Below are positions 7,600-15,034 of a stretch of 46,871 nt of DNA, in pieces. The notes under the pieces were generated by a model. It did no database searches. It was given only the letters and a program-made list of their open reading frames with translations, and was not told the DNA's origin. Position 1 is the first letter of the stretch. Each line of letters opens with the position of its first letter. The stretch is from Ilumatobacter nonamiensis YM16-303. Lineage in GTDB: Bacteria > Actinomycetota > Acidimicrobiia > Acidimicrobiales > Ilumatobacteraceae. The stretch covers positions 1-46,871 of the forward strand of contig NZ_BAOL01000054.1 of the NCBI RefSeq assembly GCF_000350145.1, written 5' to 3'. A program made the position numbers and the translations under genes.

Positions 7600-7614
7600 T
7601 CGTACTTTGTACGA
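7600..7614. promoter_or_regulatory. TetR operator 2 (TCGTACTTTGTACGA)
   Basis: A perfect TCGTAC/GTACGA inverted repeat with centre TTT, identical in its arms to the one at 7567-7581. It lies 35 bp before the tetR start, so it probably mediates autoregulation. Confidence 0.8.
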
Positions 7615-7648
7615 TGTCAAGAACGAATCGAGGAAGTAGGCAAGCCAC

Positions 7649-8305
7649 GTGGCGACCGCGAAGACGAAGCGTCAACCGATGACGAGACAACGGGTGCTCT
7701 CCGCGGCGCTCGAACTCGCGGACGAGATCGGAGCAACCGACTTGACGATCCGGCGGCTCGCCGACGCACTCGAGAGCAAGCCGATGACGATCTATCACCA
7801 CGTTCCGAGCAAGGACGAGATCCTCGATGGCATCGTCGACCTCGTGTTCGCCGAGATCGACCTCCCCGACTCTGAGCTCGACTGGAAGCCGGCCGTTCGC
7901 GCCCGGTGTGTGTCTGCCCGCCACGTGCTGACTCGGCATTCATGGGCGGTGCCACTGATGGAGTCGCGCCGTTCGCCAGGTCCGGCGACGCTGCGTCATC
8001 ACGATGCAGTCGTCGCGTGCCTCCGTGGGGGCCTGTCTCTCACGATGACGGGGCACGCCTATGCGACGCTCGACGCGTTCGTCTTCGGCTTCGCGATCCA
8101 GGAGGCGGCGCTGCCGGAACCGGGTGACGAGATGGCCGAGGTCGCGGCTGAGATCGTGACCGACGAGTTGGCCGAGACCTTCCCAGCGCTCCACGAGTTC
8201 GCTGTCGAGCGAGCGATGCAGCCGGGGTACGACTTCGGCGACGAGTTCGAGTACGGCCTCGACCTCATCCTCGATGCGCTCGCGGAACGCTCACGCCGCG
8301 ACTGA
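7649..8305 (+). CDS. TetR/AcrR-family transcriptional regulator
   Basis: 218 aa with a GTG start preceded by GAGGAAG. The N-terminal HTH spans about residues 12-58: RVLSAALELADEIGATDLTIRRLADALESKPMTIYHHVPSKDEILDGIVD. The rest fits the TetR_C_1 (tetracycline-repressor-type) ligand domain, with FVFGFAIQEAALP and FEYGLDLILDAL near the C-terminus. It is divergent from the MDR oxidoreductase and shares with it two identical-arm operators. The likely role is derepression of the oxidoreductase by a small toxic ligand. Its 3' end overlaps the tail of a hydrolase remnant on the other strand. Confidence 0.9.
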   Translation: MATAKTKRQPMTRQRVLSAALELADEIGATDLTIRRLADALESKPMTIYHHVPSKDEILDGIVDLVFAEIDLPDSELDWKPAVRARCVSARHVLTRHSWAVPLMESRRSPGPATLRHHDAVVACLRGGLSLTMTGHAYATLDAFVFGFAIQEAALPEPGDEMAEVAAEIVTDELAETFPALHEFAVERAMQPGYDFGDEFEYGLDLILDALAERSRRD

Positions 8306-8463
8306 GTCGCTCGGCCATTCGAGCCAAGTGAGGATCGCCCGGTTCGTGGCATCGGAGGGTTTGACGAGTCGCCGTCGCCGCGCTGGTTCCGGACGATGAC
8401 GCTGTAGCCGGCGTCGCCGAGCGCGGGCACTTGGCGGCACCCGGTCTCGGATCCGTCGGCGTC
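8291..8463 (-). pseudogene. Frameshifted, internally deleted alpha/beta-hydrolase remnant
   Basis: From about 8463 the minus strand reads GCRQVPALGDAGYSVIVRNQRGDGDS, a typical epoxide-hydrolase/haloalkane-dehalogenase stretch (VPAL..AGY.VI..QRG.GDS). Immediately after GACTCGTC the expected frame is lost by one base. The following frame continues SKPSDATNRAILTWLEW to a TGA at 8291-8293, which looks like the C-terminal helix of the same fold (NRAIL.WL). The nucleophile, cap and catalytic His regions are missing. The remnant thus joins N- and C-terminal pieces with one frameshift, between tetR and the LAL regulator. Confidence 0.6.
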
Positions 8464-8467
8464 CGAA

Positions 8468-10636
8468 CTACGTCAGGCCGCGCTCTCGCGCGACTTGGAC
8501 GGCGGCCTGGCGGCCGTCGACGCCGAGCTTGCGGTAGATCGCCTTGCAGTGCGTCTTGACGGTGTTGAGCGAGACGTACAACTCGCCCGCGATCTCGCGC
8601 TGCGACAACCCGGATGGCAAGAATCGCAGAACGGACAGTTCGCGATCGGACAGTTCTTCGACGAGGTCGGCATTGGCGGCCGGCCGCTCGGCGAGCCCGT
8701 GACGAGCTTCGACTCGGCCGAGGTAGGTACCTGCCACGCCGGGGTCGACACAGGTTGCGACGATCGAGCGAGCCTCGGACAGATGATCGTCGGCGCTGGG
8801 TCCGCCGTGCTCGAGACCGGCATCGGCGGCAGCTGCGAGCGCGTACGCGAGCATGATCTTCTCCGGTGACCTGCGGGCCAGTTCGACGCCACGTGAAGCG
8901 GCCTCCAGGGCGGTTGCCCTGTCGTCGCAGGTGCGGGCGAGAACGCTGTGTCCGAGCGCCATGTGCGCTGCGTTGTGGAAGCGGTGCGTGTCGGCGAACG
9001 CGAGGGCGTTGGTTGCCAGTTCGTGAGCGCGCGTCGTGCGGCCTTGCTCGATCTCGGCGATCGCCTGGTAGAGCGGGTTGACCGCCAGCGCGAAGTAGTC
9101 GGGTCGCGCCTCGGCCAGCTCGCGTGCCGTGTCGAGCAACGGGGCTGCCTCGTCGAACAGCCCGGCGAGGGCGCGGACTCCTCCGAGGACCATCGCGTGG
9201 GTGGGATGCACCGCCGGGGGTCCGTTCTCGGCGGCTCGGAGGGCCGAGGTGATGTCGCCGTCGGCGGTGTGCACCATGATCGCCAGCGCCTCGATCAACC
9301 CGGTGTCGTCTTCGTCGGTGTCGAGTGGTCGAGCCCGCTCGAGCCAGGTCTTCGCCTCGGCGAAGCGGCCCGTCACGAAACAGATCCAGCCCCACACGGT
9401 GGCCGCGCCGCCGTGGTGTTGTGCGGTGTCGCCGAGGCGGTCGAGGAGCCGCGTGACGGTGAAGGTCTGGCCCCGGTTGAGGAGGCGCGTGGCGTTCGCT
9501 GCGATGAGGTCTGCGGCCCGCTCCGACTCGCCGGCCTGCAGCAGGTGTTCGATCGCCTCGTCCGCTGACCCGGCGCGGTCGTGCCAGTCGCCGGCGATCC
9601 GATGGAGCTCGGCGACGCGCTCCGGTGCAGTGCGCTGGGCTTCGAGTCGGAGCATGTCGCGTAGGAGGTGGTGGAAGCGGAACCAGGTGCCGTTGCGGTC
9701 GAGCGAGATCACGAGTTGGTTCGACGCAGCAATCGACTGCAACCACCGTGCACCGTCATCGCCACCGGTGAGTTCATCGATCAGCGGGCCACTCATGCGT
9801 TCGAGCACCGAGGCATCGAGGAGCCGATCGCGATCGTCGAGCAGCGTCTCGAGGAACTCGTCGGCGAGATAGTCCGCAACGAGTTGATCATCGCCGTGGA
9901 ACGAGTCCACGAACGCATCGACATCGGCGCTCTTGCGCAGCGAGAGTGCGGCCAGCACCAAACCTGCCGCCCACCCTTCGGTTCGTTGCAGAAGCCGATC
10001 GACCGCGACGTTTCCCAGACCGACGATGTCGGCATCGAGGAGCCAGCGAGCCTCGTCGAGGTCGAAGCGCAGATCGTCGGCGCGTACTTCGGTGAGCTGG
10101 TCCCGCACTCGGAGGCGACCGAGGCGGAACGGGGGATCGACCCGCGTCGAAACCACCAGGACGAGGTTCCGCGGCAGCCGCTCGACCAGCTGCTCGACGC
10201 TTCGGTGCACGTCCGGGTTCGTCACCAAGTGGTAGTCGTCGACGACGAGCACGATCGACACCTCGATGCCCGCGACCTCGTTCACCACCGTGGTGACGAC
10301 GGCGTCGAGGCCGTCGCTGGTGGCAGCACGAACGGCATCACCGAGCCCGGGAACGTCATCGTCGAGGGTCGCTGCCACGCCTGACCAGAAACGCGATGGA
10401 TCATCGTCGCCCTCGTCAATCTGCAGCCACCCGGACGCGCCGCCCCGGCCATCGAGCCAGCCATTGACCAACGTCGACTTGCCCGACCCGGCCGGCGCGC
10501 TGACCAACACGACACTTCGACCTGACTGCACCGATGCTTCGAGCGCATCGATCAGACGCGCGCGCGACAAGTACCGACTCGGTGGCCGAGGGGGCGAGAT
10601 CTTGGTCGACGTGACCGTCACAGAAGAACCGGTCAT
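8468..10636 (-). CDS. LuxR-family ATP-binding (LAL/MalT-like) transcriptional regulator
   Basis: 722 aa from ATG 10636. The Walker A motif APAGSGKSTLV is at about residues 47-57, and Walker B IVLVVDDYHLV follows about 100 residues later. A long helical, TPR-like middle holds repeats such as AEAKTWLERARPLD and DEAAPLLDTARELAE. The C-terminal LuxR HTH reads ELSDRELSVLRFLPSGLSQREIAGELYVSLNTVKTHCKAIYRKLGV. This is the MalT architecture of signal-transduction ATPases that activate transcription after inducer and ATP binding. It is divergent from the small gene at 10757 and the membrane gene at 11032, its probable targets. The start is not fully certain: the Shine-Dalgarno is weak, and the frame stays open to 10732. 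Confidence 0.88.
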   Translation of the reverse strand: MTGSSVTVTSTKISPPRPPSRYLSRARLIDALEASVQSGRSVVLVSAPAGSGKSTLVNGWLDGRGGASGWLQIDEGDDDPSRFWSGVAATLDDDVPGLGDAVRAATSDGLDAVVTTVVNEVAGIEVSIVLVVDDYHLVTNPDVHRSVEQLVERLPRNLVLVVSTRVDPPFRLGRLRVRDQLTEVRADDLRFDLDEARWLLDADIVGLGNVAVDRLLQRTEGWAAGLVLAALSLRKSADVDAFVDSFHGDDQLVADYLADEFLETLLDDRDRLLDASVLERMSGPLIDELTGGDDGARWLQSIAASNQLVISLDRNGTWFRFHHLLRDMLRLEAQRTAPERVAELHRIAGDWHDRAGSADEAIEHLLQAGESERAADLIAANATRLLNRGQTFTVTRLLDRLGDTAQHHGGAATVWGWICFVTGRFAEAKTWLERARPLDTDEDDTGLIEALAIMVHTADGDITSALRAAENGPPAVHPTHAMVLGGVRALAGLFDEAAPLLDTARELAEARPDYFALAVNPLYQAIAEIEQGRTTRAHELATNALAFADTHRFHNAAHMALGHSVLARTCDDRATALEAASRGVELARRSPEKIMLAYALAAAADAGLEHGGPSADDHLSEARSIVATCVDPGVAGTYLGRVEARHGLAERPAANADLVEELSDRELSVLRFLPSGLSQREIAGELYVSLNTVKTHCKAIYRKLGVDGRQAAVQVARERGLT

Positions 10637-10687
10637 CGCCCAATCGTAGGAGACCCTCCCCGACACGATGGCGACGAACCGGTCCGA

Positions 10688-10734
10688 CCGGCTCACCCGG
10701 GTGAGAAGGGGTGTCGAGCGATGCCGGCTCACCC
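10688..10734. promoter_or_regulatory. Palindrome and direct repeats in the LAL/small-gene intergenic region
   Basis: CTCACCCGGGTGAG (10692-10705) is a perfect 14-bp palindrome. Its left part belongs to CCGGCTCACCC (10688-10698), which recurs exactly at 10724-10734, 36 bp downstream. These repeats are candidate binding sites for the divergent LAL regulator. No promoter boxes are called. Confidence 0.4.
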
Positions 10735-10756
10735 CGATCCGTCGGAACGTCGAGAC

Positions 10757-11035
10757 ATGTCCGAACTCACCCGCTACGAGATCGAGATCCGTGGCCGAGC
10801 GACCGCTCGACTACTGCGGCCCGCCCTCGACGACTTCGTCATCGAACCGACCGACGCCGGAACCACCCGACTCGTCGGCGACATCCGCGACGCATCGCAA
10901 CTCAACGGGCTCCTCGCTCACTTCACCTCGATGAACGCCGAGGTCATCGGTCTCCGCCGCGTCGAGGCGAACCGGTCGGAACGGCCGGACCCCAGCTCCA
11001 CCACAACCAATCCCAAGAAGGGCACGGAATCATGA
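10757..11035 (+). CDS. Small conserved protein of unknown function (92 aa)
   Basis: From the ATG at 10757 the product begins MSELTRYEIEIRGRATARLL. It continues with alternating strands and helices, including TTRLVGDIRDASQLNGLLAHFTSMNAEVIGLRRV, then a disordered Ser/Thr/Pro tail. The fold looks like a small ferredoxin-like beta-alpha-beta domain. Similar short proteins occur in actinobacteria without assigned function. Its stop overlaps the start of the membrane gene (ATGA at 11032-11035), so the two are translationally coupled. An earlier in-frame ATG at 10721 is possible but lies within the repeat region. Confidence 0.7.
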   Translation: MSELTRYEIEIRGRATARLLRPALDDFVIEPTDAGTTRLVGDIRDASQLNGLLAHFTSMNAEVIGLRRVEANRSERPDPSSTTTNPKKGTES

Positions 11036-11748
11036 CCATCACCACACCACCCACCTCCGCTTCCGCCGTGGAGAAGGCAGACAGGACGTTGGCTCGCGTC
11101 GGTGGCGCGGCAGCGTTGCTTGCCGCAGGCACGTTCGCCTACGGCATCGCGATGTTCGCAACAACGTTCACCGACTACACCGACCCCGATGCGACACCTT
11201 CGGACTCGGTCGACTTTCTCGTCGACCACCAGGGCTCACTGCTCGCCTGGTACATCGGCATCTTCATCGTCTTCGGTGCAGCGCTCGTCCCACTCGGGCT
11301 GGCGCTGCGAAAGCGACTCGCCGACGAGACACCGCTGCTGGCCAATGCGTCGATGGTGTTCGCTGCCATCTGGGCCGCGCTGATGTTTGCGACCGGCATG
11401 ATCTCGAACATCGGGATCGAAGCAGTCGCCGACCTCGCCGACACCGACCCCGATCAAGCCATCAGCGTCTGGTCGTCGATCGACATCGTCACGAACGGAT
11501 TGGGCGGCGGCAATGAACTCGTCGGCGGCATCTGGATCCTCCTCGTGTCGCTCGCCGGCCATCTGACCAATCGTCTTCCTCGCTGGCTCAATCTCGTCGG
11601 CATCGTCACCGCAATCGCCGGGGTCGTGACCGTCGTGCCCGCCTTCGAAGTGGTCGAGATGGTATTCGGGCTGGGGTCGATCGTCTGGTTCATCGGCATC
11701 GGCCTCACACTCGTTCGTGATCGCCAGCACCCGAGGGCGATGTCGTGA
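11032..11748 (+). CDS. DUF4386-like membrane protein (second copy)
   Basis: 238 aa with roughly six to seven hydrophobic segments: LARVGGAAALLAAGTFAYGI, LLAWYIGIFIVFGAALVPLG, NASMVFAAIWAALMFATGM, LVGGIWILLVSLAGHL, LVGIVTAIAGVVTVVPAF and IVWFIGIGLTLV. The arrangement, with an external Asp-rich loop (TDYTDPDATPSDSVDFLVD) after the first helix, resembles the DUF4386-like protein at 3345-4109. The role is unknown. It is coupled by a 4-bp overlap to the small protein before it and is likely controlled by the divergent LAL regulator. Confidence 0.75.
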   Translation: MTITTPPTSASAVEKADRTLARVGGAAALLAAGTFAYGIAMFATTFTDYTDPDATPSDSVDFLVDHQGSLLAWYIGIFIVFGAALVPLGLALRKRLADETPLLANASMVFAAIWAALMFATGMISNIGIEAVADLADTDPDQAISVWSSIDIVTNGLGGGNELVGGIWILLVSLAGHLTNRLPRWLNLVGIVTAIAGVVTVVPAFEVVEMVFGLGSIVWFIGIGLTLVRDRQHPRAMS

Positions 11749-11769
11749 CTACCGAGCGGGTCGGCGGGC

Positions 11770-12714
11770 TCAACCGCTGATGGTGTGGGCGAGCAGACCG
11801 CCGACCATTGCGACTGCGAACACGTACGCGAAGAAGGCGGCGATCACCGAGTGGGCTGCCATTTTCGACAACACGATGAACTCGGGAACGTTCGCGCCGG
11901 CACCGGCGATGGTCAGCGCGACGATGGCGCCGACACCGACACCTGCGGTGTGGAGCGAGTTCGCGATCGGCACGAACAACTCGGTGCTGAAGTACAACGG
12001 CGTTCCGAGCGCCGACGCGGTCGGAATCGCAAGCCAGGGGCTCCCGGTCGTGAGCCGGGCTGCGGCCTCGGGTGAGACGACTGCCTCGATCGCGATGCCG
12101 ATGGCAACGCCCAGCAGCAGCAACGGACCGAACGACCGGAGGAGTGCGCGAGACGACGCAAGTGCCGAGCGCGCTTCGGTGCGCCAGCCCTGCCACGCCA
12201 CGACGTTCTCGGTGCATTGATGATCTTCGACAGGCTCGGATGCCGAGAGACCAAGGTCGGGCACCCCAACCACGACCCGTTCCGGCGTTGGTATGCGATC
12301 GGCCACCGGCTTGAGTTGTCGTTCGGTGCCGAACCGCTGGGCGGTGAGCGCGAGTGCGAGCGCAGCGACGAACGTGACCACGAAGTAGATCACCGCGACC
12401 GTCGGACCGACAATCAGCCACAGTGCGCCGAACAAGATCGGATCCAGCACCGGAGCAGCGGAGATGAATGCGACATAGCCGGCCGGTGGCACGCCAGCTC
12501 GGCGCATCCCCACAAGAAGCGGGATCGCCGAGTACGTGCAGAACGGGGTGATGAAGCCGATCACGATGCCCTTGAGTGCGGCAGCGACGGGACGGCCACC
12601 CATCCACCGCCGCAAGCGCTCGGGCCCGAATCGTCGTTGCAGAATCTCGACGAGGAACGACACACCCACGAAGAGCACGACCAACTCGACCAGCAGCATG
12701 ATCGTCGAGGTCAT
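11770..12714 (-). CDS. Permease of the PF03773 (ArsP/YraQ/SO_0444) family
   Basis: 314 aa, about eight to ten membrane helices. Family hallmarks are visible: GIVIGFITPFCTYSAIPLLVGM near residues 45-65, then GVPPAGYVAFISAAPVLDP. In the C-terminal repeat come TASALGTPLYFSTELFVPIANSL and ALTIAGAGANVPEFIVLSKM. Members export organoarsenicals, metals or other thiophilic solutes. The single Cys of the TPFCTYS motif replaces the double-Cys FCSCS of ArsP, so the substrate is uncertain. The ATG at 12714 overlaps the arsR stop (ATGA), so ArsR and permease form a coupled two-gene unit. Confidence 0.85.
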   Translation of the reverse strand: MTSTIMLLVELVVLFVGVSFLVEILQRRFGPERLRRWMGGRPVAAALKGIVIGFITPFCTYSAIPLLVGMRRAGVPPAGYVAFISAAPVLDPILFGALWLIVGPTVAVIYFVVTFVAALALALTAQRFGTERQLKPVADRIPTPERVVVGVPDLGLSASEPVEDHQCTENVVAWQGWRTEARSALASSRALLRSFGPLLLLGVAIGIAIEAVVSPEAAARLTTGSPWLAIPTASALGTPLYFSTELFVPIANSLHTAGVGVGAIVALTIAGAGANVPEFIVLSKMAAHSVIAAFFAYVFAVAMVGGLLAHTISG

Positions 12715-13028
12715 GACGACCGCACAGTCGTGTTCGCTCCCATCACCGCAGCCGCCGCCATCGGAAGCGTGCTCATGCACTCACGATTGACCCGAACCAG
12801 TGTGCGCACGCCGTCCGGTTCCATCAGCACGAACCGCTCTTTCGCGAGCACGCTCAGGTGACGCGAGATCGTGGACTGGCTCTTGTCGAGATGCTCGACG
12901 ATCTCGCCGACGGTGACCGGCCGATCGGCCGAAGCAACCACGTGAAGCACTCGGAGGCGGGTGCCGTCGGCGAGACAGCGGAACCAGGAGGCGTATTCGT
13001 CTGCGTCGGGTTGCGTGAGGTACTTCAT
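12711..13028 (-). CDS. ArsR/SmtB-family metalloregulator
   Basis: 105 aa winged helix. WFRCLADGTRLRVLHVVA forms the first helices. VTVGEIVEHLDKSQSTISRHLSVLAKERFVLMEPDGVRTLVRVN is the HTH and wing. Only two cysteines are present, C18 in the first helix and C84 after the wing. This does not match the classical ELCVCDL arsenic site, so the effector may be a different metal or metalloid, or be sensed across subunits. The operator at 13033-13050 sits just upstream. With the start only 5 bp from it, no Shine-Dalgarno fits clearly. It controls itself and the permease. Confidence 0.88.
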   Translation of the reverse strand: MKYLTQPDADEYASWFRCLADGTRLRVLHVVASADRPVTVGEIVEHLDKSQSTISRHLSVLAKERFVLMEPDGVRTLVRVNRECMSTLPMAAAAVMGANTTVRSS

Positions 13029-13032
13029 GCAT

Positions 13033-13050
13033 CATCGACGATAAACGATG
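13033..13050. promoter_or_regulatory. ArsR-type operator (CATCG-N8-CGATG)
   Basis: CATCG (13033-13037) and CGATG (13046-13050) flank the A/T-rich centre ACGATAAA, directly before the arsR start at 13028. Position and symmetry fit autorepression. The 127 bp from here to 13177 contain no confident gene. Confidence 0.6.
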
Positions 13051-13177
13051 AATGGCACGGTGGCAATCGAGCAACCACAAGAAGTGCGCCGGAACTCGCA
13101 CGCCGCTCCGAGCTACAACCCGCTCGCGAGCGGTATGACCGCGCTCGATCAGGCGATCGGAATTGCCGATGCCCGGA

Positions 13178-14032
13178 TCAGCGCGGACCTCGCGTCGGTG
13201 TCGAGGTGTGCGTTGCCACGAACGCCCGCAGGACGTTCAGCCACTCCGGCGACGATGTTCGTATCCCGATCGGCGCGCGTTCGAGATCGTCGAGCCAACG
13301 GCCGAGAGCGTCGATGCGGGAGCCGATGAGCGAGTCGATGACCACACGATCGACCGCGTGCCGGGTGGCGTCGGCGTATCCATCGAGGAACGGCGAACGG
13401 AAAGCGCTGTAGCGGCTGCCGTCTGCGTTCACCTCAGCGTCGAACAACACCATGTACAACGAGTTCGCGACGTCGTAGAGCACCGGTCCGTACCCGCAGT
13501 CGTCGAAGTCGAAGACCCTCGGGCCGTTCGGGGTCACGATGACGTTCTGATCGCTGAAGTCGCCATGCAGGAGCTGCCACCGGCTCCGATCGCCGCGATC
13601 GTCCACGAGCGCTTCCACGGGCGGCAGATGCCACTCACCGAGCCTGCCCAGCTCAGCGTGAAGCTCGCCGAGCGTGCGACCGAGGAGCCACGCATCGGCT
13701 GTGACAGCGATGTCGGCCTGCCTGCCCGCAACGAACGGAGTCGCCGTCAGCCACCAGTCCCCGACCGCGCTCACCAACGAGTCATCGATCCGGATCGGAG
13801 CAGCCACCACCTCGGTGAGATCAGCGAGCGACTCGGTCATCGCCATCCGCTCGGCGAGCGCTGCGCGGTCCGCCAACCGGGCCTCGGTCAGCTTCACGAC
13901 CGCCGTGTGGCCGTTGACCGTCCCGGCGAACACGCGGGACTGCTTGCCGGCGTGGAGTTCTCGATCCACGTCGACACCCAGCCGCTGCATCTCCTCGCGA
14001 CGGGGAAGCAACGGACTCGAGCGGCTCACCAT
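13178..14032 (-). CDS. Aminoglycoside-phosphotransferase-fold (APH/choline-kinase-like) kinase
   Basis: 284 aa. The N-lobe has VFAGTVNGHTAVVKLTEARL, with the ATP-binding lysine in VVKLTE. The catalytic loop is LLHGDFSDQNVIV (HGDxxxxN) and the metal site is RVFDFDDCGYGPVLYDVAN (DFDD). These are the Brenner and DFG-equivalent motifs of the APH family. The family phosphorylates small alcohols or amines; the substrate cannot be told here, and an antibiotic-resistance role should not be assumed. The start MVSRSS at 14032 is chosen; MHRLGD at 14056 is an alternative. It faces the LLM oxidoreductase divergently. Confidence 0.85.
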   Translation of the reverse strand: MVSRSSPLLPRREEMQRLGVDVDRELHAGKQSRVFAGTVNGHTAVVKLTEARLADRAALAERMAMTESLADLTEVVAAPIRIDDSLVSAVGDWWLTATPFVAGRQADIAVTADAWLLGRTLGELHAELGRLGEWHLPPVEALVDDRGDRSRWQLLHGDFSDQNVIVTPNGPRVFDFDDCGYGPVLYDVANSLYMVLFDAEVNADGSRYSAFRSPFLDGYADATRHAVDRVVIDSLIGSRIDALGRWLDDLERAPIGIRTSSPEWLNVLRAFVATHTSTPTRGPR

Positions 14033-14212
14033 CTCAGTATCGCCGAGCCGATGCAACGGCGAGACGCCCCATCTCGGTCACCCCTGAATGGCCGGCGCCT
14101 TGCTGGACTTCCGGCGAGGTCGCACGTCTCCGAACGGGTCGCGGCAACAGGACGCGCTCCTCGCACCGGGTGCCCGATCACACCACCGGCCCGAGTGAGG
14201 TACCGTCGGAAC

Positions 14213-15019
14213 ATGAAGTACGGCTTCGTGGTCCCGTGGGGCGACGCCGCCGACATCGGCGATCTGGCCGAAGCAGCCGAGGGCGCATCGTGGGACGGGC
14301 TGTTCGTCTGGGAACCGGTGTGGGGCGTCGATGCGTGGATCTCCCTCGCGCTCGCGGCGGTCCGCACCTCGAAGATCCGACTCGGCACGATGCTGACGCC
14401 GCCCTCTCGACGCCGCCCGTGGGAGCTCGCCGGTCAGGTCGCGACCGTCGACCGTCTGTCGAACGGACGGGTCACGCTCGGCGTCGGGCTCGGGGCGGTC
14501 GACTCCGGTTTCGACACGTTCGGCGAGGAGTGCGACAAGCGCAAACGCTCCGAGTTGATGGACGAATGCCTCGACATCGTGTGCGGCCTGTGGAACGGTC
14601 AACCGTTCGAGTACTCGGGTACGCACTACTCCGTGCAACCCAGCGAGTTCCCGACGATCGGCGATGTCGTTCAAGCTCCGCGCGTGCCGATCTGGTGTGT
14701 GGGAGCGCTGGGACGCCCGAAGTCGATGGGTCGGGCGCTGAAGTGGGACGGCGTGATCCCGCAGGTGCTCGATCCTGACGTGGAGGGCGGCGCCCGCCAG
14801 GCCGATCTCCACGAGGTCGCCGACCTGCGCGCGACGATCGGAGCCGGCCCGAATCCGGACGCCGACATCGTGGTCGAAGGGCAATGGACCGAGCACTCGC
14901 CCGCCGCATACGCCGACGCCGGAGCGACGTGGTGGATCGAGTCGATGTGGGGTGCGATGAGCGAGCACTCCCCCGTCACCGCTGCCTATGACCGGCTACG
15001 CGAGGGTCCGCCGCACTGA
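14213..15019 (+). CDS. LLM-class (luciferase-like, probably F420-dependent) oxidoreductase
   Basis: 268 aa TIM-barrel protein. Recognisable blocks are EGASWDGLFVWEPVWGVDAW, LALAAVRTSKIRLGTMLTPP, RRRPWELAGQVATVDRLSNGRVTLGVGLG and DECLDIVCGLWNGQPFEYSGTHY. These are standard for bacterial-luciferase-like monooxygenases and F420-dependent reductases. Actinobacterial members commonly use F420, but the cofactor is inferred. The ATG at 14213 is used, as sequence further upstream is non-coding. The acyl-CoA synthetase begins 15 bp after its stop, so the two may be co-transcribed. Confidence 0.85.
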   Translation: MKYGFVVPWGDAADIGDLAEAAEGASWDGLFVWEPVWGVDAWISLALAAVRTSKIRLGTMLTPPSRRRPWELAGQVATVDRLSNGRVTLGVGLGAVDSGFDTFGEECDKRKRSELMDECLDIVCGLWNGQPFEYSGTHYSVQPSEFPTIGDVVQAPRVPIWCVGALGRPKSMGRALKWDGVIPQVLDPDVEGGARQADLHEVADLRATIGAGPNPDADIVVEGQWTEHSPAAYADAGATWWIESMWGAMSEHSPVTAAYDRLREGPPH

Positions 15020-15034
15020 GTACGGTCGTTTCCG

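Noticed and set aside
8265-9746. Long Arg/Pro-rich minus-strand reading
   Set aside because: It runs in another frame inside the LAL regulator gene. Its composition is typical of a shadow frame.
2250-11748. Mobile element or genomic island covering the regulator modules
   Set aside because: No integrase, transposase, terminal repeats or tRNA boundary was found, and base composition looks similar to the rest by eye.
13048-13329. A possible plus-strand gene beginning MNGTVAIEQPQEVRRN
   Set aside because: The first 45 residues look plausible, but the rest overlaps the APH-fold gene on the other strand and turns low-complexity. No Shine-Dalgarno or family match is seen. It may be a truncated remnant, but this cannot be supported.
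13178-14032. Antibiotic-resistance call for the APH-fold kinase
   Set aside because: The motifs define only the kinase fold. Nothing in the sequence or context points to an antibiotic substrate.
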